Shown here: piece after piece, positions 18,569 to 26,658 of the stretch
How the letters are laid out: each line of letters starts with the position of its first letter
Position numbering within the stretch: position 1 is the first letter of the stretch
Origin: Burkholderia latens
Lineage (GTDB): Bacteria; Pseudomonadota; Gammaproteobacteria; Burkholderiales; Burkholderiaceae
DNA: 64,000 nt
Direction: 5' to 3'
Assembly: GCF_902499045.1 (NCBI RefSeq)
Contig: NZ_CABVPL010000022.1
Location: forward strand, 38,905 to 102,904
Notes under the pieces: model-generated
The model's input: the letters and a program-made list of their open reading frames with translations, nothing else
Told to the model about the DNA's origin: nothing
The model's database searches: none
Translations under genes and position numbers: made by a program

Positions 18569-18597
18569 ATCGTATCAAAAACGATACGTTATGCCAA
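18569..18597 (-). promoter_or_regulatory. Toxin-antitoxin promoter with internal operator palindrome
   Basis: On the minus strand TTGGCA (18592-18597) and TACGAT (18569-18574) are 17 bp apart, a good sigma-70 promoter aimed at the toxin gene. A perfect palindrome CGTATC-N6-GATACG (18571-18588) overlaps the -10 and spacer. Autorepression by the HTH antitoxin is the expected reading. Confidence 0.7.
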
Positions 18598-18689
18598 GCG
18601 CGACGATGCTCGCTACTGACCGGACGGCCAACGCGTCGCGATAAACGGATAACGGCCGAACGCCGTCCGACGTGGCGCGTTGCGGCGTC

Positions 18690-19676
18690 TCAACGGCCGC
18701 GTCGAGCCGGCTTGCGCGCGCCGCGCGGCGTCCGCGTCGAGCGCACGTCGCCAAAACGGGCCTGCGCGATCTCGCGCACGGCGTCGATCAGCGTGCGCGC
18801 GACGGGCGACGGCTGCGCGTCGGTGCGCAGCACGAGCCCGACCGGCTCGTCGGTGCCCGCCGACGGCAGCGGCAGCAGCGCGAGCGCGCCGCCGGACAAA
18901 TCGTATTCGGCCGCATAGAGCGGCACGAACCACACCGCGTCGTTCTCGAGCGCGAGCGCGCGCGCGACCGACACGGACAGCACCTCGATGAACGAATCCA
19001 GCGGCGGCGCCCCGCACGCGCCGAGCAATTGCTCGGCCGACTGCCGGATCAGCGTGCCGAATGGCGGCAGCACGACCGGATAGCGCGCGAGCTCGGCGGC
19101 CGGCGCGGCGCTCGCCAGCAGCGGATGCCCGGCGCGCACGACCGCGACGAGCGGCTCGTTGTACAACTGCTCGAACGCGAGCCCGATCATGCGCTCCGGC
19201 TCCGACAGACGCCCGATCGCGCATTCGATCGCGCCCGCCTTCAGGCGCTCCAGCAGCTCGGTGTTCGCGGCCGTCGCGATCCGCACGACGACGCGCGGCC
19301 AGCGCGCCGCCAGCGCCTTCATCAGCGCGGGCGCGAGCGACGCCGCAACCGTCGGCAGCATGCCGATTTCGAGCGTCGCGGCGGCCGCGCCGCCTTCGCG
19401 CGCGAGCAGCCCGACGCCCTGCCGCAACGCGAGCACGCACGCGTTCGCGTGAGGGATGAAGAGTTGCGCTTCGCGGGTCGGCTGCGCGCCGTGCCGCCCG
19501 CGCTCGAACAGCTTCACGCCAAGGATCGACTCGAGCTCGGCGATCGTCTTCGACACGGCCGGCTGCGTGATCGAAAGGCTTTCGGCCGCCTTCTGCACGC
19601 CACCGAGCTGCGCGACGGCGAGAAAACACTGCAGATGCCGGAATTTGACGCGGCCGTCGGCGATACGGTTATTCAT
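18690..19676 (-). CDS. pcaQ: LysR-type regulator of protocatechuate catabolism, PcaQ
   Basis: This 328-residue LysR-family protein has an N-terminal winged HTH (residues about 9-68, SLSITQPAVSKTIAELESILG) and a co-inducer domain of two alpha/beta lobes. Divergent placement next to pcaHG, and likeness to PcaQ of proteobacteria, support the name. PcaQ activates pca genes in response to beta-carboxy-muconate. The C-terminal 20 residues are Arg/Pro-rich. Its ATG at 19676 lies inside a CATAAC-N5-GTTATA palindrome (19674-19690), so binding there could block its own expression. The gene ends 134 bp from the toxin gene. Confidence 0.9.
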   Translation of the reverse strand: MNNRIADGRVKFRHLQCFLAVAQLGGVQKAAESLSITQPAVSKTIAELESILGVKLFERGRHGAQPTREAQLFIPHANACVLALRQGVGLLAREGGAAAATLEIGMLPTVAASLAPALMKALAARWPRVVVRIATAANTELLERLKAGAIECAIGRLSEPERMIGLAFEQLYNEPLVAVVRAGHPLLASAAPAAELARYPVVLPPFGTLIRQSAEQLLGACGAPPLDSFIEVLSVSVARALALENDAVWFVPLYAAEYDLSGGALALLPLPSAGTDEPVGLVLRTDAQPSPVARTLIDAVREIAQARFGDVRSTRTPRGARKPARRGR

Positions 19677-19733
19677 AACAGACGGTTATACGAAAGGTGA
19701 TATCACGCGATTTTGCATAACTTTCCGGAAAGG
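19674..19733. repeat. Copy A of a 60-bp duplicated pca control module
   Basis: Starts with CATAAC-N5-GTTATA (19674-19690) and ends with a 24-bp block (19710-19733) identical to 20039-20062. Aligned without gaps to copy B, about 44 of 60 positions match. It lies over the pcaQ start codon, in the same orientation as copy B. Confidence 0.85.
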
Positions 19734-20002
19734 TCCAAGCGATCGATGGGGGCTGGATCGGTCATGGCGCCGCGGTGCGTGGAATCCGGACCGCTCGCCG
19801 ATCCGTTCGCGATCGGCACGATGAACAAACATCACGGGCACGCGGGACAGGGCCGGCCCGTGACGACGGGAACATACGGGAAAGCACCGACGGGCGGGCC
19901 GGTCCGCCGTGCACCGAGCCGCCGCCGAAGACGCGCAGCCCGATCGCTTCTGCCGGGCCGGACCGGCCGTGCGTCCGGCGAATGTCCATCGGCGCCGGCA
20001 AA

Positions 20003-20062
20003 CATAACGACCAGTTATGCGATTCACGAAAAAAGGTCATTTTGCATAACTTTCCGGAAAGG
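20003..20062. repeat. Copy B of the 60-bp pca control module, upstream of pcaH
   Basis: Starts with a perfect palindrome CATAAC-N5-GTTATG (20003-20019), a LysR-type T-N11-A site resembling the ATAAC-type PcaQ box known from rhizobia. It ends with the 24-bp block shared with copy A, exactly 329 bp away. It ends 48 bp before the pcaH ATG. Confidence 0.85.
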
Positions 20063-20069
20063 CTAAAGT
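20042..20069 (+). promoter_or_regulatory. Predicted pcaHG promoter
   Basis: TTGCAT (20042-20047) and TAAAGT (20064-20069) are separated by 16 bp. The palindrome of copy B ends 22 bp upstream of the -35, a normal site for LysR activation. Copy A has the same -35 block but GTCCAA-like bases at the -10 position. Confidence 0.5.
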
Positions 20070-20110
20070 CCTGCCATCCACTTCGCGAAATACCTATCAG
20101 GAGACGCCCG

Positions 20111-20818
20111 ATGGATTCCCCCACGATCCTCACGCCGCGCGACTGGCCGTCGCATCCCGCGTATATCCACCCCGAGTACCGTTCGTCCGTGAAGCGCGGC
20201 CCGACGCGCCCGCTGATCCCGCTGAAGGAAAAGCTGCGTGACCCGTACGCGCCCGTCTACGGCGCCGAAGATCTCGGCGCGCTCGACCACGACCTGACGA
20301 AGAACGCCGTGAAGAACGGCGAGCCGCTCGGCGAGCGCATCGTCGTCACGGGCCGCGTGCTCGACGAAGGCGGCAAGCCCGTACGCAACACGCTGGTCGA
20401 GGTGTGGCAGGCCAACGCGGCCGGCCGCTACGTGCACAAGGTCGACCAGCACGACGCGCCGCTCGACCCGAACTTCCTCGGCGCGGGCCGCTGCCTGACC
20501 GACGACGAAGGCCGGTACCGCTTCCTGACGATCAAGCCCGGCGCGTATCCATGGGGCAACCATCCGAACGCGTGGCGCCCGAATCACATTCACTTCTCGC
20601 TGTTCGGCGACTACTTCGGCTCGCGCCTCGTCACGCAGATGTACTTCCCCGGCGATCCGCTGCTCGCGTACGACCCGATCTTCCAGGGCACGCCGGAACA
20701 AGCGCGCGACCGGCTGATCTCGCGCTTCTCGATGGACATCACCGAAGAAGGCTATGCGCTCGGCTACGAATTCGACATCGTGCTGCGCGGCCGCGACGCC
20801 ACCCCGATGGAGCGCTGA
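20111..20818 (+). CDS. pcaH: Protocatechuate 3,4-dioxygenase beta subunit
   Basis: This 235-residue subunit binds the catalytic Fe(III) and, with PcaG, opens protocatechuate between the two hydroxyls to give beta-carboxy-cis,cis-muconate. The iron ligands of the Pseudomonas enzyme (Tyr108, Tyr147, His160, His162) correspond to Tyr107, Tyr146, His159 and His161 here, in GRYVH, GAYPWGN and RPNHIHF. The start at 20111 has AGGAG upstream; a much longer frame extending to 19775 crosses the control region and is not coding. pcaG follows after 3 bp. The pathway's other genes are not in this window. Confidence 0.97.
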   Translation: MDSPTILTPRDWPSHPAYIHPEYRSSVKRGPTRPLIPLKEKLRDPYAPVYGAEDLGALDHDLTKNAVKNGEPLGERIVVTGRVLDEGGKPVRNTLVEVWQANAAGRYVHKVDQHDAPLDPNFLGAGRCLTDDEGRYRFLTIKPGAYPWGNHPNAWRPNHIHFSLFGDYFGSRLVTQMYFPGDPLLAYDPIFQGTPEQARDRLISRFSMDITEEGYALGYEFDIVLRGRDATPMER

Positions 20819-20821
20819 ACC

Positions 20822-21415
20822 ATGACGACGCTGAAGCAAACCCCTTCGCAGACGGTCGGCCCGTACTTCGCGTACGGCCTGTGCCCGCAGCAATACGACT
20901 ACGACCTGAAGAGCCTGTTCACGCCGGCGATCGCGACGCCGGACGTCGACGGCGAGCACGTGCTGCTGGTCGGCCAGGTGTTCGACGGCGACGGCAACGT
21001 CGTCAGCGACGCGGTGCTCGAATTCACGCAGGTGGACGCCGCGGGCCGCTATCCCGCGTCGCGTGACGACATCGCGAAGTCCGGCTTCACGGGCTTCGCA
21101 CGCGTCGGCACCGGCACCGATCCGCAGCAACGCTACGTCGTGCAGACGGTGAAGCCGGGCCGCATCTCCGCCGACGAAGCACCGCACATCAACGTGACCG
21201 TGATGATGCGCGGAATCCTCACCCACGCGTTCACCCGCGTGTATTTCGACGACGAAGCCGCGGCGAACGCGGCCGATCCGGTGCTGAACCTGGTACCGGC
21301 CGAACGCCGTGCGACGCTCGTCGCGAAGCGCGACGCGCAGCCGGGCCGGCCCGTCGTGTACCGCTTCGACATCCGCATGCAGGGACCGGAAGAAACCGTG
21401 TTCTTCGACGTGTGA
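20822..21415 (+). CDS. pcaG: Protocatechuate 3,4-dioxygenase alpha subunit
   Basis: This 197-residue subunit has the intradiol-dioxygenase beta fold: QTVGPYFAYGL near residue 10, GQVFDGDGNVVSDAVLEFTQ near 51-70, and PHINVTVMMRG near 122, the equivalent of the iron-ligand region but without the ligands. It pairs with PcaH to form the (alpha-beta) active-site unit. It lies 3 bp after pcaH. No T-tailed terminator follows directly; the nearest is at 21797-21831. Confidence 0.96.
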   Translation: MTTLKQTPSQTVGPYFAYGLCPQQYDYDLKSLFTPAIATPDVDGEHVLLVGQVFDGDGNVVSDAVLEFTQVDAAGRYPASRDDIAKSGFTGFARVGTGTDPQQRYVVQTVKPGRISADEAPHINVTVMMRGILTHAFTRVYFDDEAAANAADPVLNLVPAERRATLVAKRDAQPGRPVVYRFDIRMQGPEETVFFDV

Positions 21416-21898
21416 CGCGAGACGCGCGAGCCGGCTCAGGCCGGTGTGCGCTCCGAACTCGCCGCGCGATGCGATACCGGCAGGCATTGCATCGCGCGGC
21501 GCGTTTCGTTTCGGGGCGCCAACATTCGATGCTGTGTCGCAGCACGCGCGCGCACGACGACCGGCACCGATGATTCGGCCCTTGGAACCCCGCAATCGAA
21601 CGCGCGATTCAAACGGATGCTGCGACTGCACATCGATGGTGCGCCGGGCGCGATATCGTTTGCGCGTTACGCGACGTATGATTCGTTATCTGCAATGCGT
21701 CAATCGCATTGAATCGTCTGAAGAAGCAATTTCGCTTCGATGAGCGCACGTCACACCGCGTGCCGATCGCGCATTTTCTGACCGAGTGCCTTTAAGCGCG
21801 TCTGACCGAAATCCGGCAGGCGCGTTTTTTTCGTCCGCCGCCGGCGCGCGGCGGTGCCCGTCCGTCGTCCGCCGCCACCCGCCGCAGGTTCGTTCCGG
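21416..21898. other. Intergenic region after pcaG
   Basis: This 483-bp region has no convincing gene. About 21540-21796 is less GC-rich than its surroundings, and the stretch ends in a good plus-strand terminator 380 bp after pcaG. A small RNA or a long 3' untranslated region is possible; nothing recognisable as a tRNA or riboswitch was seen. Confidence 0.5.
21797..21831 (+). terminator. Rho-independent terminator
   Basis: The stem CGCGTCTG...CAGGCGCG, with an inner CCG/CGG pairing, is followed by seven T (21825-21831). It is 380 bp beyond pcaG and may end the pcaHG message or a separate small transcript. It also faces the end of the araC gene on the other strand. Confidence 0.75.
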
Positions 21899-22678
21899 CT
21901 AGCGGCGAACCTCCAGATACCGGCTCGGCGTATCGCCGAGGATGCGGCGAAACGCGGACGTGAAGGCGCTCGCGCTCGCGTATCCAAGATCGCGCGCGAC
22001 CCGCGTAACCGGCTGCCCGTCGCTCAGCCGCGTAATCGCCGCGAGCATGCACACCTGTTGGCGCCAGGCGGCGAAGCTCACGCCGGTCTGCGCGCGGAAC
22101 AGCCGCGTGAACGTGCGACGGCTCACGCCCGCATCGGTTGCGACCTGGTCGAGATCGGCCGCGATCGACGGCGACGCGAACAGACGACGGCAGATCGTCG
22201 CGAGGCGCGCGTCGGTCGGCAGCGGCGCGTGCAGCGACAGCCGCGGCATCGTCGCGATTTCCGCGACCAGCAGCGCCATCAGCTTGCCGGCGCGGCCGTC
22301 GACGTCGTACATCGCAGGCAGGTCAACCGCATCGTCGATCAATTGCCGCAGCAGCGGCGACACGCCGTACACGCCGCACTGGTCGGGCAGCCCGGCCGCG
22401 CGGGCCGCATCGTCGTCCACGAACGCGCTGAACAGCGTAACCGGGCCGGTCGTCGTCGCTTCGTGCCGCACGCCGGCCGGCACCCAGCACGCGCGCTGCG
22501 GCGGCACCAGCCAGCGGCCATGCGGCGTCGACACGCTGAGCGTGCCGCGCGATGCGAACGCGAATTGCCCGCGCCGGTGCGCGCGCTCCGGAAACGTCGT
22601 GCCGGCCGCGTAGTCGTTGGCGGTCACGACGACGCTACGCGGAATGTGTTCGTACGGATCTAGCAGCGTATTTCTCAA
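21899..22678 (-). CDS. AraC-family regulator with N-terminal cupin
   Basis: This 259-residue regulator has an N-terminal cupin-like sensory domain (residues about 15-130) and a C-terminal pair of HTH motifs (about 165-255; VATDAGVSRRTFTRLFRAQTG and VARDLGYASASAFTSAFRRILG). The architecture matches the NimR/YdeC-like group, whose members often control an adjacent exporter or amidase gene. Its effector is unknown. Its neighbour on the same strand upstream is dppA, 148 bp away, so it may be a separate unit or the last gene read from the peptide operon. Confidence 0.85.
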   Translation of the reverse strand: MRNTLLDPYEHIPRSVVVTANDYAAGTTFPERAHRRGQFAFASRGTLSVSTPHGRWLVPPQRACWVPAGVRHEATTTGPVTLFSAFVDDDAARAAGLPDQCGVYGVSPLLRQLIDDAVDLPAMYDVDGRAGKLMALLVAEIATMPRLSLHAPLPTDARLATICRRLFASPSIAADLDQVATDAGVSRRTFTRLFRAQTGVSFAAWRQQVCMLAAITRLSDGQPVTRVARDLGYASASAFTSAFRRILGDTPSRYLEVRR

Positions 22679-22826
22679 GGCCCGAATTCCATCATGAATA
22701 TCCGATATCGAAGGCGGATCACCTTCGACCGGTCCACGAACCGCTCCGCGCTTGCGCGACCGGACGGCCGCGCGACCCGACGGCCGAATCGGCCGGATAG
22801 CGACTTCATCGGAGCGAAAACCCGCA

Positions 22827-23654
22827 CTACCGCAACATGAACGACATCGCCGACAGGCTGTTCAGCGTACGCACGACGTGCTCGACCGACGGCCCGTCGA
22901 AGCGCAACGTCACCGCATCGACACGCTCCAGCGACGGCAGCATGCAGAACAGATCGGCGAGCGCGGCCGTCTGCACGCGCAGCGTGCACGCAGCCGGCGC
23001 GGGTCGATGCGCGCCCGCGCGCCAGCCGCACGACAGCGCATGCGCGACCGTTTCCCGTGCGGCGGTGGCGATGCGCGCGCAGGACGCAGACGGCGTGAGC
23101 GTCTCGCCGCTCGTTGCGCCGCCGGCCGTCTTCACCGTTTCGAAATGCGCGTCCGGGAACAGCGGCCGCGTTTCGTGCGCGAACACGTCGTCGCCCGACG
23201 CGAGCGCGACGTGCGCGCCGTATTCGCGAGCCAGCGCGCCATACAGCCCCGCTTCGCCGAGCTCGACGCCGTTCAGCCATACCTGCGTGAACGCGAAGCT
23301 GTTGATGGTGTGCGCGAGCACGCCGCGCGCCTGCGATTTCGCGTGGAAACCGATCATGAACACGAGGTCGGGCCGTTGTTCGAGGCCGGCCATCATCCCG
23401 AGCGTGCGCGGCTTGCCGAGCACGACGCGTGCACGCGCATCGATCCCGTCGGGCAGCAGGTTGCGATACCCGCCGTGCGAATCGTTGACCCAGACCGCCT
23501 GCGCGCCGCCCGCGAACGCGCCTTCGATCGCCGCGTTCGCCTCCGCGGTCATCCAGCGGCGCGCACGCTCGTATTCGGGATTGCCGGCACGTGTCTGCTC
23601 GACGGCGAACACGCCGGCGACGCCTTCGATGTCGGTCGAGATCAGGATCTTCAT
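22827..23654 (-). CDS. dppA: D-aminopeptidase, DppA family (M55)
   Basis: This 275-residue zinc peptidase has every metal ligand of Bacillus DppA at nearly the same number: Asp8 and Glu10 in STDIEG, His60 in NDSHGG, His104 in IGFHA, and Glu134 (Glu133 in DppA). His115 (LAHT) matches the active-site His. DppA frees N-terminal D-amino acids (D-Ala) from short peptides such as peptidoglycan fragments. It is the last gene of the peptide operon; its ATG overlaps the stop of the P1-peptidase gene. A cytoplasmic site is likely, as there is no signal peptide. Confidence 0.92.
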   Translation of the reverse strand: MKILISTDIEGVAGVFAVEQTRAGNPEYERARRWMTAEANAAIEGAFAGGAQAVWVNDSHGGYRNLLPDGIDARARVVLGKPRTLGMMAGLEQRPDLVFMIGFHAKSQARGVLAHTINSFAFTQVWLNGVELGEAGLYGALAREYGAHVALASGDDVFAHETRPLFPDAHFETVKTAGGATSGETLTPSASCARIATAARETVAHALSCGWRAGAHRPAPAACTLRVQTAALADLFCMLPSLERVDAVTLRFDGPSVEHVVRTLNSLSAMSFMLR

Positions 23655-24769
23655 GACGGATTGAGACGTCCTTCGTCGTCGTTGTTGAACAGATGGGCGA
23701 GATCGGGCGCCGCGTCGCGCAGCGATTGCCGCACGTGGCCGTCGCGGCCGGCCACGGTCACGGCCTGCAGCAGCGCGTCGGCAATCGCGTGCTCGACGCT
23801 CTCGGCCGCGGCCATGAACAGCGGATCGAGCGCCGCGTCGGCAACCAGCGCCGGCAGCGCGACGGTCGACGCATCGTGCGCGATCGTGTACGCGGTGGAA
23901 AACGCGAGCGCGATGTCGCCGCTGCCGTGCCCGTAGACCGAACCGGTACGCGCGAGCCCCGCGCCCGCGCGGCGGGCGAGCCGCGACAACTGCCGCGCGT
24001 CGAGCGGCGCATCGGTCGCGAGCAGCAGGATGATCGAGCCTTGCTCGGGCGGCGCTGCCTGTGCTTCCTGCCTTTGCTGCGTTTGCTGCGTTTGCTGCGC
24101 GCCTGCGGCAGCCCGCCGCTGCACGACGATGCGCCCGACCGGCACGCCTGCGAGCGTCAGCATCGGCAGCCGGCCGAAATTCGCGAGCACGAGCGCGCCG
24201 ACCGTATAAGGCCTTCCGGCCGCGACGGCCACGCGCGATGCGGAGCCAATCCCGCCCTTCAGGTCGAAGCACGACATCCCGCGCCCGGCGCCGACCGCAC
24301 CGCGAGCGAAATCGCGCGACGCGGCGCGGCAAGCTTCGTCGTAATGCGCGGCCGTCACCGCGAACGCCTGGATGTCGTTCAGATAGCCGTCGTTGCACTC
24401 GAACACGAGCGGATTGACGGTCGGCCAGTCGCGGCCGATCTGCGGATTCGCGGCGAGCGCCGCGCGGATCTGCGCGTCGGCGACCGCGCCGACGCCGAAC
24501 GTGTTGGTCAGCGCGATCGGCGTATCGAGCGTGCCGAGCTCGTCGACCTGCACGAGCCCGACGCTCTTGCCGAAGCCGTTGATCACCGCCGCGCCGGCCG
24601 GCGCCTTGCTGCGGTACGGGTCGCCCGCGTGCGGCTTCACGACCGTGACGCCGGTCTGCACGCCGCCGGCGTCGAGCGTCGCGTGACCGACCGTCACGCC
24701 CGGCACGTCGGCGATCGTGCCGCGCGGCCCGGACGGCAGCGTCTCGCTCCACATCGCGACCGTGCGCAT
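23651..24769 (-). CDS. P1 family (DmpA-like) self-processing aminopeptidase
   Basis: This 372-residue Ntn-like hydrolase matures by self-cleavage before Ser245, in G-SIILLLATDAPL, the DmpA/BapA signature. The small-subunit block HGSGDIALAFSTA follows near residue 285. Family members cut N-terminal D- or L-amino acids, or beta-peptides such as beta-homo-amino-acid peptides and carnosine-like compounds. Just before the cleavage site is a Gln-rich linker (about 222-243), coded by repeated 9-mers, that DmpA lacks. Both ends overlap neighbours by ATGA or by a shared base (gsiD upstream, dppA downstream). It has no signal peptide, so it acts on imported peptides. Confidence 0.9.
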   Translation of the reverse strand: MRTVAMWSETLPSGPRGTIADVPGVTVGHATLDAGGVQTGVTVVKPHAGDPYRSKAPAGAAVINGFGKSVGLVQVDELGTLDTPIALTNTFGVGAVADAQIRAALAANPQIGRDWPTVNPLVFECNDGYLNDIQAFAVTAAHYDEACRAASRDFARGAVGAGRGMSCFDLKGGIGSASRVAVAAGRPYTVGALVLANFGRLPMLTLAGVPVGRIVVQRRAAAGAQQTQQTQQRQEAQAAPPEQGSIILLLATDAPLDARQLSRLARRAGAGLARTGSVYGHGSGDIALAFSTAYTIAHDASTVALPALVADAALDPLFMAAAESVEHAIADALLQAVTVAGRDGHVRQSLRDAAPDLAHLFNNDDEGRLNPS

Positions 24770-25662
24770 CAGCGGCGCTCCAGCTTCGGATCGAGCGCGT
24801 CGCGCAGGCCGTCGCCGAGCAGGTTGAACGCGAGCACGGTCAGGAAAATCGCGAGGCTCGGGAAGATCGCGACGTGCGGCGCCGTCACCATGTCCGCGCG
24901 CGCCTCGTTGAGCATCGCGCCCCACTCCGGCGTCGGCGGCTGCGCGCCGAGGCCGAGGAACGACAGGCTCGCGGCCGTGATGATCGACGTGCCGATCCGC
25001 ATCGTGAAGTACACGACGACCGACGACACCGTGCCCGGCAGGATGTGCCGCATGATGATCGTCCAGTCCGACGCGCCGATGCTGCGCGCGGCTTCCACGT
25101 ACGTCATGTGCTTGAGCATCAGCGTGTTGCCGCGCACGAGCCGCGCGAACGCCGGGATGCTGAAGATCGCGACCGCGCAGATCACGTTGATCATCCCGTT
25201 GCCGAGGATCGCGACCACGCCGATCGCGAGCAGGATCCCCGGAAACGCGAACAGCACGTCGGCGACGCGCATCGTGATGCGGTCCCACCAGCCTTCGTAG
25301 TAGCCGGCGAGCAGCCCGAAGAACGTGCCGACGAGCGCGCCGAGCGCGACCGAGAAAAAGCCGGCCGCGAGCGAGATCCGCGTGCCGGTGACGATCCGGC
25401 TGAAGATATCGCGGCCGAGCGAGTCGACGCCGAACCAGTGCGCGGCCGACGGCCCCGCGTTCAGCGCGTCGTAGTCGAAATAGTTTTCCGGATCGAACGG
25501 CACGATGTGCGGGCCGACGAACGCAAGCACGACGAGTGCGAGCACGAAGCCGCCGGCGGCCAGCGCGACGGTCTGCTTGCGGAACTTGCGCCAGAATTCG
25601 CGCCACGGCGTGCGGATCGCACTCGATGCGGCCGGCGCCGCGGGCTGGACAGTCGCGTTCAT
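24769..25662 (-). CDS. gsiD: Peptide/glutathione ABC transporter permease GsiD
   Basis: This 297-residue inner-membrane protein has about six transmembrane segments after a 30-residue cytoplasmic N-terminus. The EAA loop ([23 protein letters not shown]) near residue 190 docks on the ATPase. The DPP-type N-terminal [15 protein letters not shown] block near residue 75 is typical of the second permease of this family. Gene order iaaA-gsiABCD is the same as in E. coli, where the system imports glutathione. The start at 25662 follows gsiC by 8 bp. Confidence 0.92.
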   Translation of the reverse strand: MNATVQPAAPAASSAIRTPWREFWRKFRKQTVALAAGGFVLALVVLAFVGPHIVPFDPENYFDYDALNAGPSAAHWFGVDSLGRDIFSRIVTGTRISLAAGFFSVALGALVGTFFGLLAGYYEGWWDRITMRVADVLFAFPGILLAIGVVAILGNGMINVICAVAIFSIPAFARLVRGNTLMLKHMTYVEAARSIGASDWTIIMRHILPGTVSSVVVYFTMRIGTSIITAASLSFLGLGAQPPTPEWGAMLNEARADMVTAPHVAIFPSLAIFLTVLAFNLLGDGLRDALDPKLERR

Positions 25663-25670
25663 GCGTCGCC

Positions 25671-26591
25671 TCACTTGAACCGGATGGTCGGGTTGATGAC
25701 CGCGTACAGCACGTCGACGGTCAGGTTGATCAGGATGAACTCGAGCGAGAACAGCAGCACGATCGCCTGGATCACCGGGTAGTCGCGCATCGTCACCGCG
25801 TCGACCAGCAGGCGTCCGAGCCCCGGCCAGTTGAACACGGCCTCGACGACGATCGAGCCGCCGAGCAGGAAGCCGAACTGCAGCCCCATCATCGTGACGA
25901 CCGGAATCATCGCGTTGCGCAGGCAGTGCTTGAGCACGACCATCGGCTCGTGCACGCCCTTCGCGCGCGCGGTGCGCACGAAGTCCTCGTTCAGCACCTC
26001 GACGAACGACGCGCGCGTGAAGCGCGCCATCACGGCCGCGACCGCGGCGCCGAGCGTCAGCGACGGCAACACGTAGCTCTTCCACGTGCCGTCCGGCACG
26101 ACCGGCAGCCAGCCGAGCTTCACCGAGAAGATCTCCATCAGCAGCATGCCGAGCGCGAAGGCCGGAAACGAGATGCCCGACACCGCGATCGTCATCCCGA
26201 CGCGGTCGGGCCAGCGGTTGCGCCACACCGCCGACGCGATCCCGATCGCCATCCCGAACGCCGTCGCCCATACCATGCTGACGAGCGTGAGCAGCAGCGT
26301 CGGCATGAAGCGCTCGCCGATCTCGGTCGACACCGGCCGCTTGCTGCGCGTCGACGTGCCGAAATCGCCGTGCGCGATCTTCACGAAGAAGTTCGCGAAC
26401 TGCGCGGGCAGCGGCCGGTCGAGCCCGAGATCGGCGCGGATGAGCGCGACCGTCGCGTCGTCGGCTTCGGGACCGGCCGCGAGCCGCGCCGGATCGCCCG
26501 GCAGCAGGTGCACGAACAGGAACACCAGCACCGCGACGATCGCGAGCGTGGGCAGCAGGCCGAACAGGCGTTTGACGAGAAAATTCAGCAT
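25671..26591 (-). CDS. gsiC: Peptide/glutathione ABC transporter permease GsiC
   Basis: This 306-residue inner-membrane permease has six transmembrane segments, the first at residues 9-31. The LLPGDPARL motif after segment 1 and the EAA loop [20 protein letters not shown] near 200 are typical of the DppB/GsiC family. It pairs with GsiD to form the pore for the peptide transporter. It lies 67 bp after gsiB and 8 bp before gsiD. Confidence 0.93.
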   Translation of the reverse strand: MLNFLVKRLFGLLPTLAIVAVLVFLFVHLLPGDPARLAAGPEADDATVALIRADLGLDRPLPAQFANFFVKIAHGDFGTSTRSKRPVSTEIGERFMPTLLLTLVSMVWATAFGMAIGIASAVWRNRWPDRVGMTIAVSGISFPAFALGMLLMEIFSVKLGWLPVVPDGTWKSYVLPSLTLGAAVAAVMARFTRASFVEVLNEDFVRTARAKGVHEPMVVLKHCLRNAMIPVVTMMGLQFGFLLGGSIVVEAVFNWPGLGRLLVDAVTMRDYPVIQAIVLLFSLEFILINLTVDVLYAVINPTIRFK

Positions 26592-26658
26592 GGAGCACCG
26601 ATCGAATCAGCGCGCCGGCAGCTTGCGCCGCCGGCGCCGCACAGCGGGCGAACCGCCG

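Noticed and set aside
19775-20110. N-terminal extension of pcaH across the control region
   Set aside because: It crosses copy B of the control module and adds low-complexity residues; PcaH homology and a good SD begin at 20111.
21540-21700. Possible tRNA or structured RNA in the less GC-rich stretch after pcaG
   Set aside because: No acceptor stem, TTC loop (GGTTCRA) or anticodon arm could be matched on either strand.
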